In this document: piece by piece, positions 1 to 6,220 of the stretch | Position numbering within the stretch: the first letter of the stretch is position 1 | Layout: each line of letters opens with the position of its first letter | Source of the DNA: Oscillospiraceae bacterium | GTDB lineage: Bacteria > Bacillota > Clostridia > Oscillospirales > Acutalibacteraceae | Assembly (NCBI GenBank): GCA_031273775.1 | Contig: JAISRF010000158.1 | Coordinates: 1-8,715 of the forward strand | Direction: 5' to 3' | DNA length: 8,715 bases | The notes under the pieces: model-generated | What the model was told of the DNA's origin: nothing | Database searches by the model: none | The model's input: only the letters and a program-made list of their open reading frames with translations | Position numbers and translations under genes: made by a program

Positions 1-352
1 CCTGGCAGAGCTTTTGCAATTCGCAGTTGCCGCTCCGCACGCAGGACAGACAAGCGCGGCGGTGAGTGGAAAGAATCAACTCTAACGTAAGGCGGCGAGC
101 CTTCTGGGTTTTCTTGGTGTTGGTAAATACCTCCATACCCTCGGAGACCGGATAGACACAGGCAGTAACCAGCGTTCTGGCGCCCTTGACCTCCACCACG
201 CAAATCCGGCAGGCGCCGATTTCGTTGATTTCGCGGAGATAGCACAGGGTGGGGATTTCAATGCCCAGCGTCCGCGCCGCTTCCAGAATGGTCACGCCGG
301 CAGGCACGGTGACGGGCATATTGTTAATTTTAAGATTGACGGTTTTTTCCAT
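1..352 (-). CDS. hydA: NAD(P)H-dependent [FeFe] hydrogenase catalytic subunit, N-terminal part (HydA/HndD-like)
   Basis: Catalytic subunit of a multimeric cytoplasmic [FeFe] hydrogenase, cut by the left window edge so that only 117 residues are visible. Seen: a plant-type [2Fe-2S] ferredoxin domain (residues about 1-75) with Cys37, Cys48, Cys51 and Cys65, then the start of the His/Cys3 [4Fe-4S] domain with His97, Cys101, Cys104 and Cys110 (HxxxCxxCxxxxxC). This order is known from HydA, HndD, NuoG and some formate dehydrogenase alpha subunits. The ATG follows a GAGGAG ribosome binding site with 9 nt spacing. It is the third gene after NuoE- and NuoF-like genes, the usual order of trimeric NAD-linked hydrogenases. 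The H-cluster domain lies outside the window, so a formate dehydrogenase cannot be fully excluded; hydrogenase is favoured by the phrase CLSCVRSGNCELQKL, as I recall it from clostridial HydA proteins. Confidence 0.85.
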   Translation of the reverse strand, partial: MEKTVNLKINNMPVTVPAGVTILEAARTLGIEIPTLCYLREINEIGACRICVVEVKGARTLVTACVYPVSEGMEVFTNTKKTQKARRLTLELILSTHRRACLSCVRSGNCELQKLCQ

Positions 353-372
353 ATAAATGTTCTCCTCGCATT

Positions 373-418
373 CAGTTGTTGACGGACGGTTTGCGGTGCG
401 CCGCAGGCGCCACAACTG
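373..418. repeat. Inverted repeat with GC-rich hairpin in the nuoF-hydA gap
   Basis: CAGTTGT (373-379) and ACAACTG (412-418) are exact complements. They flank a GC-rich stretch (about 394-411) that can itself pair (GTGCGCC with GGCGCCAC, one bulge). Most of the 77-nt gap between the two hydrogenase genes is therefore foldable. Confidence 0.5.
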
Positions 419-433
419 TCAATTGTCAACTAT
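413..433 (+). repeat. Three heptads at the stop codon of the NuoF-like gene
   Basis: Three 7-bp units on the plus strand (CAACTGT, CAATTGT, CAACTAT) covering the TAG stop (430-432) and the first bases after it. Pattern CAAYTNT, identical in type to the repeats near araC, uxuB and the oxidoreductase gene. Confidence 0.6.
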
Positions 434-2295
434 CTAACGGCAATCGCGCCGAATTTGCAGGTGTTAACGCACGCGCCGCACTTGATACATTTGGATTTGT
501 CTATGCTGTGGGGGTTTTTAATCACGCCGTTGATGGCACCGACCGGGCAAACGCGCACGCACAGCGAGCACTTCTTGCACTTCTCCTGATCGATTTCGTA
601 ACTCAGCATGGATTTGCACACGCCGGCGGGGCATTTTTTGTCCACGCAGTGAGCCTCATACTCGCTGCGGAAGTAACGGAGGGTGGAAAGCACCGGGTTG
701 GGCGCGGTCTGACCCAGACCGCACAGGGCGTTGTCTTTAATGTAGTAGCATAGCTCTTCCATTTTGTCCAGATCTGTAAGCACGCCGTTGCCGCCGGTGA
801 TTTTCTCCAGTAGCTCATACAGGCGTTTGGTGCCGATTCTGCAGGGAGCGCATTTACCACAGGACTCATCTACGGTGAAATCAAGGAAAAATTTCGCAAT
901 ATCCACCATGCAGGTGTCCTCGTCCATGACAATCAAGCCGCCGGAACCCATCATACTGCCGATGGCGATGAGGTTGTCATAGTCTATTTCGGTGTCCATA
1001 TGGGTGGCGGGGATACAGCCGCCGGAGGGACCGCCGGTCTGCGCCGCCTTAAACTTTTTGCCGCCCGGGATACCGCCGCCCACTTCTCCGATAATCTCGC
1101 GGAGGGTGGTGCCCATGGGCACTTCCACCAAACCGGTATTGGTAATTTTGCCGCCCAGCGCGAACACCTTGGTGCCCTTGCTTTTCTCGGTGCCCATACC
1201 GGCGAACCAGTCCGCGCCTTTCAGGATGATCTGCGCGACGTTGGCGTAGGTTTCCACGTTATTCAAAATGGTGGGCTTCTGCCACAGACCCTTGAGCGCC
1301 GGGAACGGAGGACGGGGACGAGGTTCGCCGCGCTTACCCTCAATGGAGGTCATTAAAGCGGTTTCCTCGCCGCAAACAAAGGCGCCCGCGCCCAAACGAA
1401 GCGCAATATCAAATGAAAAACCGGTGCCGAGAACGTTTTCCCCCAGCAGGCCGTATTCCTTCGCCTGCTTGATCGCGATCTGCAAACGGGCAACAGCCGT
1501 GGGGTATTCGGCACGGATGTAGATGTACCCCTGCGTGGAACCGATCGCGTAACCGGCAATGGCCATAGCCTCCAGCACGGCGTGGGGATCGCCCTCCAGC
1601 ACCGAGCGGTCCATGAACGCGCCGGGGTCGCCTTCGTCGGCGTTACAGCAAACATATTTCTGGTCGGCGGCGTTGCCCGCGGCAAAATCCCACTTAAGAC
1701 CCGTGGGGAACCCCGCCCCGCCGCGCCCGCGAAGCCCGGACGCCTTCATGACGGCAATCACGTCGGCGGGAGACATTTCGGTCAAGGCTTTCGTCAGCGC
1801 CTTGTAACCGTCCCGGGCGATGTATTCATCGATGGATTCAGGGTCAATCACGCCGCAGTTGCGAAGCGCAATTCGCTCCTGCTTTTTGTAAAACGCGGTA
1901 CCGGACAGCGAAATATTTTCCGCCGTCACACCTTCCTTTTGCTGAGCGCCGATGGTATATTCGACAACCGGTCTGCCGTCTTTCAGGTGTTCCTCTACAA
2001 TACGGGACACCTTATCCGCGGTCATTTTAACGTAAGTAACCTTTTCCTTGCCGGGCACGAACACCTCGACCACCGGCTCATATTGGCAAACACCGATACA
2101 GCCCGTGCGCGTGACCCGCGCGTTTTTTATGCCCTGCCTGTCAAGCTCGGCCTTGAATTCTTTCATAACCGGGTTCGCGCCCGCCGCGATTCCGCAGGTG
2201 GCCAATCCCACCAAAACGCTGATATCGCCGTTATTGATTTCGTCGGCCGCCTTTTTTTCGACCGCCGCCAAATCAGCCGCTGTTGCAATCTTCAT
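430..2295 (-). CDS. hydB: NuoF-like NADH/FMN-binding subunit of trimeric hydrogenase (HydB/HndC-like)
   Basis: Diaphorase subunit that takes electrons from or to NAD(H) through FMN and iron-sulfur clusters; cytoplasmic, 621 aa, the usual size for HydB/HndC. Domains in order: thioredoxin-like ferredoxin domain (about 25-115; Cys34, Cys66, Cys70); NuoF core with the NADH/FMN glycine-rich motif GRGGAGFPTGLKW (190-202), CGEETALMTSIEGKRGEPRPRPP (about 308-330, given here by position and key residues G309-E311 and E319-P330) and TILNNVETY (342-350); the [4Fe-4S] site Cys479, Cys482, Cys485 and Cys525; and a C-terminal 2x[4Fe-4S] ferredoxin (Cys573/576/579/583 and Cys603/606/609/613). The C-terminal ferredoxin separates HydB-type proteins from respiratory NuoF. 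The ATG has AAGGAG 8-9 nt upstream; an ATG 5 nt upstream is followed at once by TAA and is not used. The first ferredoxin domain lacks one of the four expected cysteines (see findings). Confidence 0.95.
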   Translation of the reverse strand: MKIATAADLAAVEKKAADEINNGDISVLVGLATCGIAAGANPVMKEFKAELDRQGIKNARVTRTGCIGVCQYEPVVEVFVPGKEKVTYVKMTADKVSRIVEEHLKDGRPVVEYTIGAQQKEGVTAENISLSGTAFYKKQERIALRNCGVIDPESIDEYIARDGYKALTKALTEMSPADVIAVMKASGLRGRGGAGFPTGLKWDFAAGNAADQKYVCCNADEGDPGAFMDRSVLEGDPHAVLEAMAIAGYAIGSTQGYIYIRAEYPTAVARLQIAIKQAKEYGLLGENVLGTGFSFDIALRLGAGAFVCGEETALMTSIEGKRGEPRPRPPFPALKGLWQKPTILNNVETYANVAQIILKGADWFAGMGTEKSKGTKVFALGGKITNTGLVEVPMGTTLREIIGEVGGGIPGGKKFKAAQTGGPSGGCIPATHMDTEIDYDNLIAIGSMMGSGGLIVMDEDTCMVDIAKFFLDFTVDESCGKCAPCRIGTKRLYELLEKITGGNGVLTDLDKMEELCYYIKDNALCGLGQTAPNPVLSTLRYFRSEYEAHCVDKKCPAGVCKSMLSYEIDQEKCKKCSLCVRVCPVGAINGVIKNPHSIDKSKCIKCGACVNTCKFGAIAVR

Positions 2296-2374
2296 TACAT
2301 ATGCTCCTTAATTGGATGTTAGATGTAGTCGGTAAAAAAACAATATGCCATTGATTTTTATTTCAAAATATTAA

Positions 2375-2875
2375 TCACCTGTGCTTATAGGACTCAAGTA
2401 TGCCGTCGATGTCCTTTTCGGTCAGGCGTCCGTAAACCTCATCGTTAATGGTGATGACCGGGGCAAGTCCGCACGCGCCAATGCATCGGCAGGCCTCCAG
2501 GGAAAATTTACCATCGGCCGTGCAACCGTCTTCTCCGGGCTTGAGAATGGTTTTCAAGCGGTCATAAACAGCTTGCGCGCCTTTGACGTAACACGCGGTA
2601 CCCAGACATACAGACACCTGATATTTCCCTTTGGGAGAAAGAGCGAACTGTGAATAAAAGGTGGAAACGCCGTAAACCTCCGCGAAAGGCACATCCAAAC
2701 CGTTGGCGATTTTCTGCTGCACGGGCAGAGGCAGGTAACCGTAAATCTCCTGCGCCAGCTGCAAAACCTGCATCACCGCGCCTTTTTCGCCCTTGTACCG
2801 CTCAATCGCTTCAATCAGCCGCCGCTCCTGCTCGGCAGTGCCCTCAAACGGGCGGGTACTGATGTTTTTCTTCAT
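2375..2875 (-). CDS. hydC: NuoE-like [2Fe-2S] subunit of trimeric hydrogenase (HydC/HndA-like)
   Basis: Small thioredoxin-fold [2Fe-2S] electron-transfer subunit, partner of the NuoF-like protein. With the start used here it has 166 residues, typical for NuoE/HndA. An N-terminal helical part holds EIYGYLPLPVQQKIA and VYGVSTFYSQF, conserved in the family. The four cluster ligands are present: Cys90 and Cys95 (VCLGTAC) and Cys131 and Cys135 (CIGAC). Start choice is uncertain. An in-frame ATG at 2887 lies only 1 nt after the AAAGGA ribosome binding site (2889-2894), too close to use; the ATG at 2875 is 13 nt away, longer than ideal but workable, and matches the family start better. It is first gene of the operon, 79 nt before the NuoF-like gene, behind a promoter and Rex-like operator. 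Confidence 0.93.
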   Translation of the reverse strand: MKKNISTRPFEGTAEQERRLIEAIERYKGEKGAVMQVLQLAQEIYGYLPLPVQQKIANGLDVPFAEVYGVSTFYSQFALSPKGKYQVSVCLGTACYVKGAQAVYDRLKTILKPGEDGCTADGKFSLEACRCIGACGLAPVITINDEVYGRLTEKDIDGILESYKHR

Positions 2876-2917
2876 GCGGAAAACCATTTCCTTTCATTAT
2901 TAAAGAATATACCAAGT

Positions 2918-2935
2918 TTGATAAAAATTTACCAA
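2918..2935. promoter_or_regulatory. Candidate Rex operator (redox control of the hydrogenase operon)
   Basis: Seen: TTGATAAAAATTTACCAA, an 18-bp dyad with 7-bp arms and a 4-bp spacer. The established Rex consensus is TTGTTAA-N4-TTAACAA; this site differs at one base in each arm on either strand. It lies just downstream of the -10 hexamer (2940-2945) and covers the expected transcription start, a position where a bound repressor would block RNA polymerase. Rex is an NADH/NAD+-sensing repressor of fermentation and hydrogenase genes in many Bacillota and Thermotogota, which fits an NAD-linked hydrogenase. No rex gene is in the window, so the assignment rests on sequence and position. Confidence 0.65.
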
Positions 2936-2939
2936 CGAC

Positions 2940-2948
2940 ATTATAGCA
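2940..2948 (-). promoter_or_regulatory. Extended -10 promoter of the hydrogenase operon
   Basis: On the minus strand TGCTATAAT carries a perfect -10 hexamer (TATAAT, 2945-2940) preceded by the TGn extension. No good -35 sits 17-18 nt upstream (best is GTAGCA, 3 of 6), as is common for extended -10 promoters. Expected transcription start is near 2933, giving a leader of about 58 nt to the ATG at 2875. Confidence 0.65.
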
Positions 2949-3024
2949 GATATTTCGCGAAAATGCTACCCCCACTTTATGGTTTTATTTTGGATTTTTT
3001 TGTCGATTTTGGATAAACGGAGCT

Positions 3025-3044
3025 GAGTTAGTTGCAACTAATTC
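3025..3044. promoter_or_regulatory. Near-perfect 20-bp dyad upstream of the hydrogenase promoter
   Basis: Seen: a 14-bp perfect palindrome TTAGTTGCAACTAA at 3028-3041, extended to 20 bp with one mismatched pair; pairing with G-U wobble can extend to 3021-3048. It sits about 75 bp upstream of the -10 hexamer and about 80 bp after the araC stop. There is no loop and no T-run after it on the minus strand, so a protein-binding site is more likely than an araC terminator. The regulator is not identified. Confidence 0.45.
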
Positions 3045-3103
3045 GGCTTTTAGCACATTTTTCACGCGGCTTTATGGCACAACAGCGCAAATAAAAAGAC
3101 CGT

Positions 3104-3131
3104 AATTCTCAATCCTCAATTTTTAATTGTG
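3104..3131. repeat. Four degenerate heptads at the 3' end of araC
   Basis: Four consecutive 7-bp units starting AATTCTC on the plus strand, all of the form AAYNNNN. They overlap the last codons and the TGA stop of the AraC gene, so the last residues of that protein (about QLKIED) are read from repeat sequence. Same family as the repeats at 413-433, 6176-6196 and 6221-6255. Confidence 0.6.
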
Positions 3132-3957
3132 TGCCGCGGAGCGCGTTAGGCGCAAACCCGAAACGCGCCTTGTGCTGCCGGTAAAACGCGGAATAATCCT
3201 TCCAGCCGCATTCCAGCGCGGCATTGGTGGGGGACACGCCTTCCAAAATCCGCCGGCGCGCCAAAAACAGCCGTTTTAACAGCGTGTACTGCCACACGGT
3301 CTGCCCGGTAACCTTTTTAAACTGCCGATTCAATACCGCCTTGCTGATATAAAACCGTTCGGTGAGCGTTTCCAGGCCAAAAGGCTCGGTCAAATGCTCG
3401 TTGATATAGGCTGTCACCCGACCGATGAGATTGCCGTACTCGGCGGGTTCCTGCGTTTCTCCGCCCAAAAAACAGCGCCGGAGTCCGTAAAGCAGGGGCG
3501 GCAGGTGGCAGAGGATAAACAGTCGCTTGTCCGCGTCGCTCTCAAAGTCCGGATCCAGGGCGGCGCAAAGCGTTTTCAGGCATTCCTGAGCCGCTCCGCC
3601 GTTTAACGTTTGCGGGGTGTACAGGTTCTTTTGACCCAAAGGCCGGTTCAAAAACGGAGCGGCCAGCTGACCGCCGGAATCAAACGCGGCCAGCAGCGGC
3701 GGTGAAATGTGAATCACCAAACGCTCATATGGGAAATCAGGCGAAAACCGCGGATAATGGCTCTCCCCCGCCCGGATTAACAGCACACAGCCAGCGGACA
3801 GTGTGTAAGCGTTTCCCTCTACAAAATACCGTCCCTGCCCGCGCGCGAAATAATACAGCTCGTGCATATCGTGCATGGCGTAGCCTGCGCTTTCCAGTGC
3901 ACCCCGGGTATGGTGAAAGAGTAAATCCGCCGTGTGGCACTCGAATAAAACGCCCAT
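3109..3957 (-). CDS. AraC-family transcriptional regulator, probable regulator of the divergent uxu operon
   Basis: DNA-binding regulator of 282 residues, standard length for a cupin-plus-AraC protein. Seen: an N-terminal sugar-binding cupin-like domain (about 5-130) with HDMHELYYFARGQGRYFVEG (29-48), and a C-terminal AraC/XylS double helix-turn-helix domain (about 178-275) including LTERFYISKAVLNRQFKK and the second-helix signature ALECGWKDYSAFYRQHKARFG (247-267; key residues G251 and F258). The start at 3957 is chosen because a very strong GGGGGGGAG ribosome binding site lies 7 nt upstream; a start at 3990 would lie upstream of the predicted -10 (3981-3986). It is divergent to uxuA with about 240 bp between starts, the usual arrangement for a local AraC activator. 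Effector unknown; a hexuronate or its catabolite is the natural guess. The C-terminal tail is made from heptad repeat sequence. Confidence 0.93.
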   Translation of the reverse strand: MGVLFECHTADLLFHHTRGALESAGYAMHDMHELYYFARGQGRYFVEGNAYTLSAGCVLLIRAGESHYPRFSPDFPYERLVIHISPPLLAAFDSGGQLAAPFLNRPLGQKNLYTPQTLNGGAAQECLKTLCAALDPDFESDADKRLFILCHLPPLLYGLRRCFLGGETQEPAEYGNLIGRVTAYINEHLTEPFGLETLTERFYISKAVLNRQFKKVTGQTVWQYTLLKRLFLARRRILEGVSPTNAALECGWKDYSAFYRQHKARFGFAPNALRGTQLKIED

Positions 3958-3964
3958 CGTTTTG

Positions 3965-3973
3965 CTCCCCCCC
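3965..3973 (-). promoter_or_regulatory. Ribosome binding site deciding the araC start
   Basis: GGGGGGGAG on the minus strand, 7 nt before the ATG at 3957. No comparable site precedes the upstream in-frame ATG at 3990. Confidence 0.75.
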
Positions 3974-3980
3974 GACAACG

Positions 3981-4009
3981 AGCATAACATTTTTTCGCGC
4001 GTAAATCAA
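3981..4009 (-). promoter_or_regulatory. Candidate promoter of the AraC-family gene
   Basis: On the minus strand TTGATT (4009-4004), 17 nt spacer, TATGCT (3986-3981); each hexamer matches the sigma-A consensus at 4 of 6 positions. Predicted transcript starts near 3974, directly before the ribosome binding site, which supports the ATG at 3957. Confidence 0.45.
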
Positions 4010-4046
4010 GAGTTTTATCTGTTTTTGCGCCTCGGATAATGGTTTC

Positions 4047-4091
4047 TTTTTGCAATGATTTTCGCGCATTTTTACAATTGAATTGCAAAAA
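4047..4091. promoter_or_regulatory. Inverted repeat overlapping the uxuA promoter, candidate operator
   Basis: Seen: TTTTTGCAAT at 4047-4056 and its exact complement ATTGCAAAAA at 4082-4091, 25 nt apart (centres 35 bp apart). The right arm lies inside the -35/spacer region of the uxuA promoter, so binding here would affect uxu transcription. It may be the site of the divergent AraC protein, though AraC proteins more often use direct repeats; a TCACGTT direct repeat also occurs at 4123-4129 and 4148-4154. Confidence 0.4.
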
Positions 4092-4105
4092 CATTGCGTT
4101 ATAAT
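4078..4105 (+). promoter_or_regulatory. Promoter of the uxuA-uxuB-oxidoreductase operon
   Basis: TTGAAT (4078-4083), 16 nt spacer, TATAAT (4100-4105). The -10 is perfect and the -35 matches at 4 of 6. Expected start near 4112, leaving an untranslated leader of about 87 nt before the ATG at 4199. Confidence 0.65.
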
Positions 4106-4184
4106 TAACGGAAGTGTATGATTCACGTTTGAAAGTCAAGATGCGCGTCACGTTCAGGCCTGGTTTTGACAAACAGAAGGGTTC

Positions 4185-4190
4185 AGGTGA
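4185..4190 (+). promoter_or_regulatory. Ribosome binding site deciding the uxuA start
   Basis: AGGTGA, complementary to the 3' end of 16S rRNA, 8 nt before the ATG at 4199. In-frame TTG (4166) and GTG (4187) codons upstream would add residues not expected in UxuA. Confidence 0.6.
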
Positions 4191-4198
4191 AAATAAAC

Positions 4199-5260
4199 AT
4201 GAAAATGACCTTTCGCTGGTATGGCGAGCGGGATCCCGTGACTTTGGCGGCTATCAGGCAGATTCCCCAAATGAGCGGGATTGTGTCCGCGGTTTATTCC
4301 GTCCCCGCCGGCGGGGTATGGCCGGAAGGGGAAATCGGCAAGGTAAAAGCCGCCGCCAACGCCGCCGGTCTGGAGTTTGAGGTGGTGGAAAGCGTTCCCG
4401 TGCACGAATCCATCAAATTGGGGCGATCCGAGCGGGATGTGCTGATTGAGAATTACCGCGAAAATATCCGGAGGTTGGCGCGGGTCGGCGTGAAATGTAT
4501 CTGCTACAATTTTATGCCGGTATTCGACTGGCTGCGAAGTGATTTGGCGCGGGTTTTGCCTGATGGCTCCAATGCTTTGGCATACGATGACACCGCTGTT
4601 TTGAGTCTTGACCCCGCCAAAACCGAGTTGTCACTCCCCGGCTGGGACGAGAGCTACTCAAAGGCGGAGCTTCGCGCTCTTTTGGACGAGTACAAGGCAA
4701 TCGACGAAGAAAAATTGTGGGAAAATTTTGCGGCCTTTATTAACGCGATTATCCCAGTGTGCGAGGAAACCGGCGTGAACATGGCCATTCACCCGGATGA
4801 CCCGCCGTGGGGGATCTTCGGTCTGCCCAGGATTATCACAGGCGACCAGAGTTACGCCCGCATGAAAGAAATCAACCCGTCCGCGCGAAACGGAATTACC
4901 CTGTGTCTCGGTTCTTTGGGTGCCGACCCGCAAAACGACATTGCGGCTTTGGCGAAAAAATACGCGGACAGGATTCACTTTGTACACGCGCGGAATATTA
5001 AAATCACCGGGGAACGCTGTTTTGAAGAGGCGCCTCACCCTACCATCTGCGGAAGCCTGGATATGTATGGTATTTTAAAGGCGTTGCACTCATCCGGCTT
5101 TGACGGCTACATACGACCCGACCACGGGCGCATGATTTGGGGCGAAAGCGGGCGACCGGGCTACGGGCTGTACGACCGGGCGCTGGGCGCCATGTATTTG
5201 CAGGGACTTTGGGAAGGAATTCACAATTCGGAAGGCGAAACGCGGAACGCGGAATGCTGA
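4199..5260 (+). CDS. uxuA: D-mannonate dehydratase
   Basis: Cytoplasmic enzyme that dehydrates D-mannonate to 2-keto-3-deoxy-D-gluconate in glucuronate breakdown (EC 4.2.1.8; metal-dependent TIM barrel). Seen: 353 residues, matching the roughly 350-360 aa Gram-positive form. The start MKMTFRWYGERDPVTLAAIRQ is a family hallmark (residues 1-21; key W8, G10, D13, R20). Likely metal and catalytic residues are in HPDDPPWG (198-205), CLGS with Cys236, FVHARN with His263 and PDHGR with Asp308/His309. It leads a plus-strand operon divergent from the AraC gene, with uxuB 79 nt downstream. Oddity: the last 10 or so residues (about NSEGETRNAEC) are encoded by four 7-bp repeats ending exactly at the TGA, so the functional protein probably ends near GLWEGI. 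Confidence 0.96.
   Translation: MKMTFRWYGERDPVTLAAIRQIPQMSGIVSAVYSVPAGGVWPEGEIGKVKAAANAAGLEFEVVESVPVHESIKLGRSERDVLIENYRENIRRLARVGVKCICYNFMPVFDWLRSDLARVLPDGSNALAYDDTAVLSLDPAKTELSLPGWDESYSKAELRALLDEYKAIDEEKLWENFAAFINAIIPVCEETGVNMAIHPDDPPWGIFGLPRIITGDQSYARMKEINPSARNGITLCLGSLGADPQNDIAALAKKYADRIHFVHARNIKITGERCFEEAPHPTICGSLDMYGILKALHSSGFDGYIRPDHGRMIWGESGRPGYGLYDRALGAMYLQGLWEGIHNSEGETRNAEC
5230..5257 (+). repeat. Four heptads forming the 3' end of uxuA
   Basis: Four tandem 7-bp units (GGAAGGC, GAAACGC, then GGAACGC and GGAATGC) directly followed by the TGA stop at 5258-5260. An inverted partner CATTCCGAATT lies at 5307-5317, just before the uxuB ribosome binding site; its complement matches 10 of 11 bases with 5225-5235. 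Between them is a 12-bp palindrome TTCCCGCGGGAA (5289-5300). Confidence 0.65.
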
Positions 5261-5339
5261 GACCGCTCCGCGGCGAGATAAAATGTTCTTCCCGCGGGAA
5301 TACTTTCATTCCGAATTAAAGAAAGGGGTTTGAGTCAAA

Positions 5340-6176
5340 GTGAGCTTTTTTAACGGAAAAACCGCGGTCATCACCGGAGCTGGCGGGGTGCTGTGCTCCG
5401 CCTTTGCCAAGGCGCTGGCCGGCGAGGGGGCTGCCGTTGCCCTGTTGGATTTGAACGGGGACGCGGCGCGGAAAGTCGCGGAGGAAATAACGGACGCGCA
5501 AGGCAGGGCCGCTGCGTTTACCGCCAACGTGCTGGAACGCGAAAGTTTGGAGGCGGCGCGCGAAAAAATCTTGCAAGCTTTCGGTCGGTGTGATATTCTG
5601 ATAAACGGCGCGGGTGGGAACAGTCCCAAATGCACCACTCAAAAGGAAATTTACGAGCCCGGCGATATTGATAATCCGGAGCTTGTCAGCTTTTTTAATT
5701 TACCCAAGGCCGGCTTTGATTTTGTGTTCGGGCTGAACATGGCCGGCACGTTAATTCCCACACAGGTTTTCGCAAGGGATATGCTGGGCAGAACAGACTG
5801 TTGCATTTTGAACATTTCATCCATGAATGCCTTTACGCCGCTGACCAAAATCCCGGCGTATTCGGCGGCAAAAGCGGCGGTTTCAAATTTCACGCAGTGG
5901 TTAGCGGTACATTTCGCCCAGGCCGGCATCCGCGTGAACGCCATGGCTCCGGGATTCTTTGTCACCGACCAGAACCGCGCGCTGCTGTTTGACGAAACCG
6001 GCGCGCCCACGCCACGTACCAAAAAAATTCTGGCGGCGACCCCCATGAAGCGTTTCGGGGAACCCGAAGAACTGCTTGGCACACTGCTGTGGCTGACCGA
6101 TGCGACCAAGGCAGGCTTTGTTACCGGCGCGGTTATTCCGGTAGACGGCGGCTTTTCGGCCTATTCGGGCGTTTAG
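5340..6176 (+). CDS. uxuB: SDR-family D-fructuronate reductase (D-mannonate oxidoreductase), UxuB type
   Basis: NAD(P)-dependent short-chain dehydrogenase expected to interconvert D-fructuronate and D-mannonate, the step before UxuA. Seen: 278 residues with a Rossmann fold. TGAGGVLCS (12-20) is the cofactor glycine motif, ILINGAGG (86-93) the central strand motif, Asn133, Ser160/161, Tyr174 and Lys178 the catalytic residues, APGFFVTDQN (203-212) follows the beta6 region, and VIPVDGGFSAYSGV is the C-terminus, as in Bacillus-type UxuB. It is unrelated to the longer polyol-dehydrogenase UxuB of enterobacteria. The start is GTG: an in-frame TGA lies three codons upstream, and AAGGGG sits 11 nt before. 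Immediate linkage to uxuA makes the assignment firm, although SDR sequence alone would not fix the substrate. Confidence 0.9.
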   Translation: MSFFNGKTAVITGAGGVLCSAFAKALAGEGAAVALLDLNGDAARKVAEEITDAQGRAAAFTANVLERESLEAAREKILQAFGRCDILINGAGGNSPKCTTQKEIYEPGDIDNPELVSFFNLPKAGFDFVFGLNMAGTLIPTQVFARDMLGRTDCCILNISSMNAFTPLTKIPAYSAAKAAVSNFTQWLAVHFAQAGIRVNAMAPGFFVTDQNRALLFDETGAPTPRTKKILAATPMKRFGEPEELLGTLLWLTDATKAGFVTGAVIPVDGGFSAYSGV

Positions 6177-6196
6177 ATAATTGATGGTTGACAGTA
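6176..6196 (-). repeat. Three heptads at the uxuB stop codon
   Basis: Three 7-bp units on the plus strand (GATAATT, GATGGTT, GACAGTA) beginning at the last base of the uxuB TAG. On the minus strand they follow the AAYNATC pattern. The stretch from 6172 resembles the complement of the nuoF stop region at about 413-437. Confidence 0.6.
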
Positions 6197-6220
6197 ATTT
6201 GATTTGCTTGCGGGCTCCTT

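Noticed and set aside
1..352. Formate dehydrogenase alpha subunit instead of hydrogenase
   Set aside because: The visible N-terminal domains are shared by both families, but gene order and the sequence around the His/Cys3 cluster favour the hydrogenase. It cannot be excluded without the rest of the gene.
1582..2322. Long plus-strand open frame of 246 codons opposite the NuoF-like gene
   Set aside because: It is the antisense shadow of a strongly conserved gene; the translation shows no recognisable domain.
3737..4172. Two minus-strand frames across the araC start and the araC-uxuA spacer
   Set aside because: They overlap the AraC gene in other frames and cross both promoters; their translations are basic and low in recognisable structure.
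4106..4198. Riboswitch in the uxuA leader
   Set aside because: The leader is under 90 nt and shows no conserved aptamer-like pairing or terminator; a protein operator is the simpler reading.
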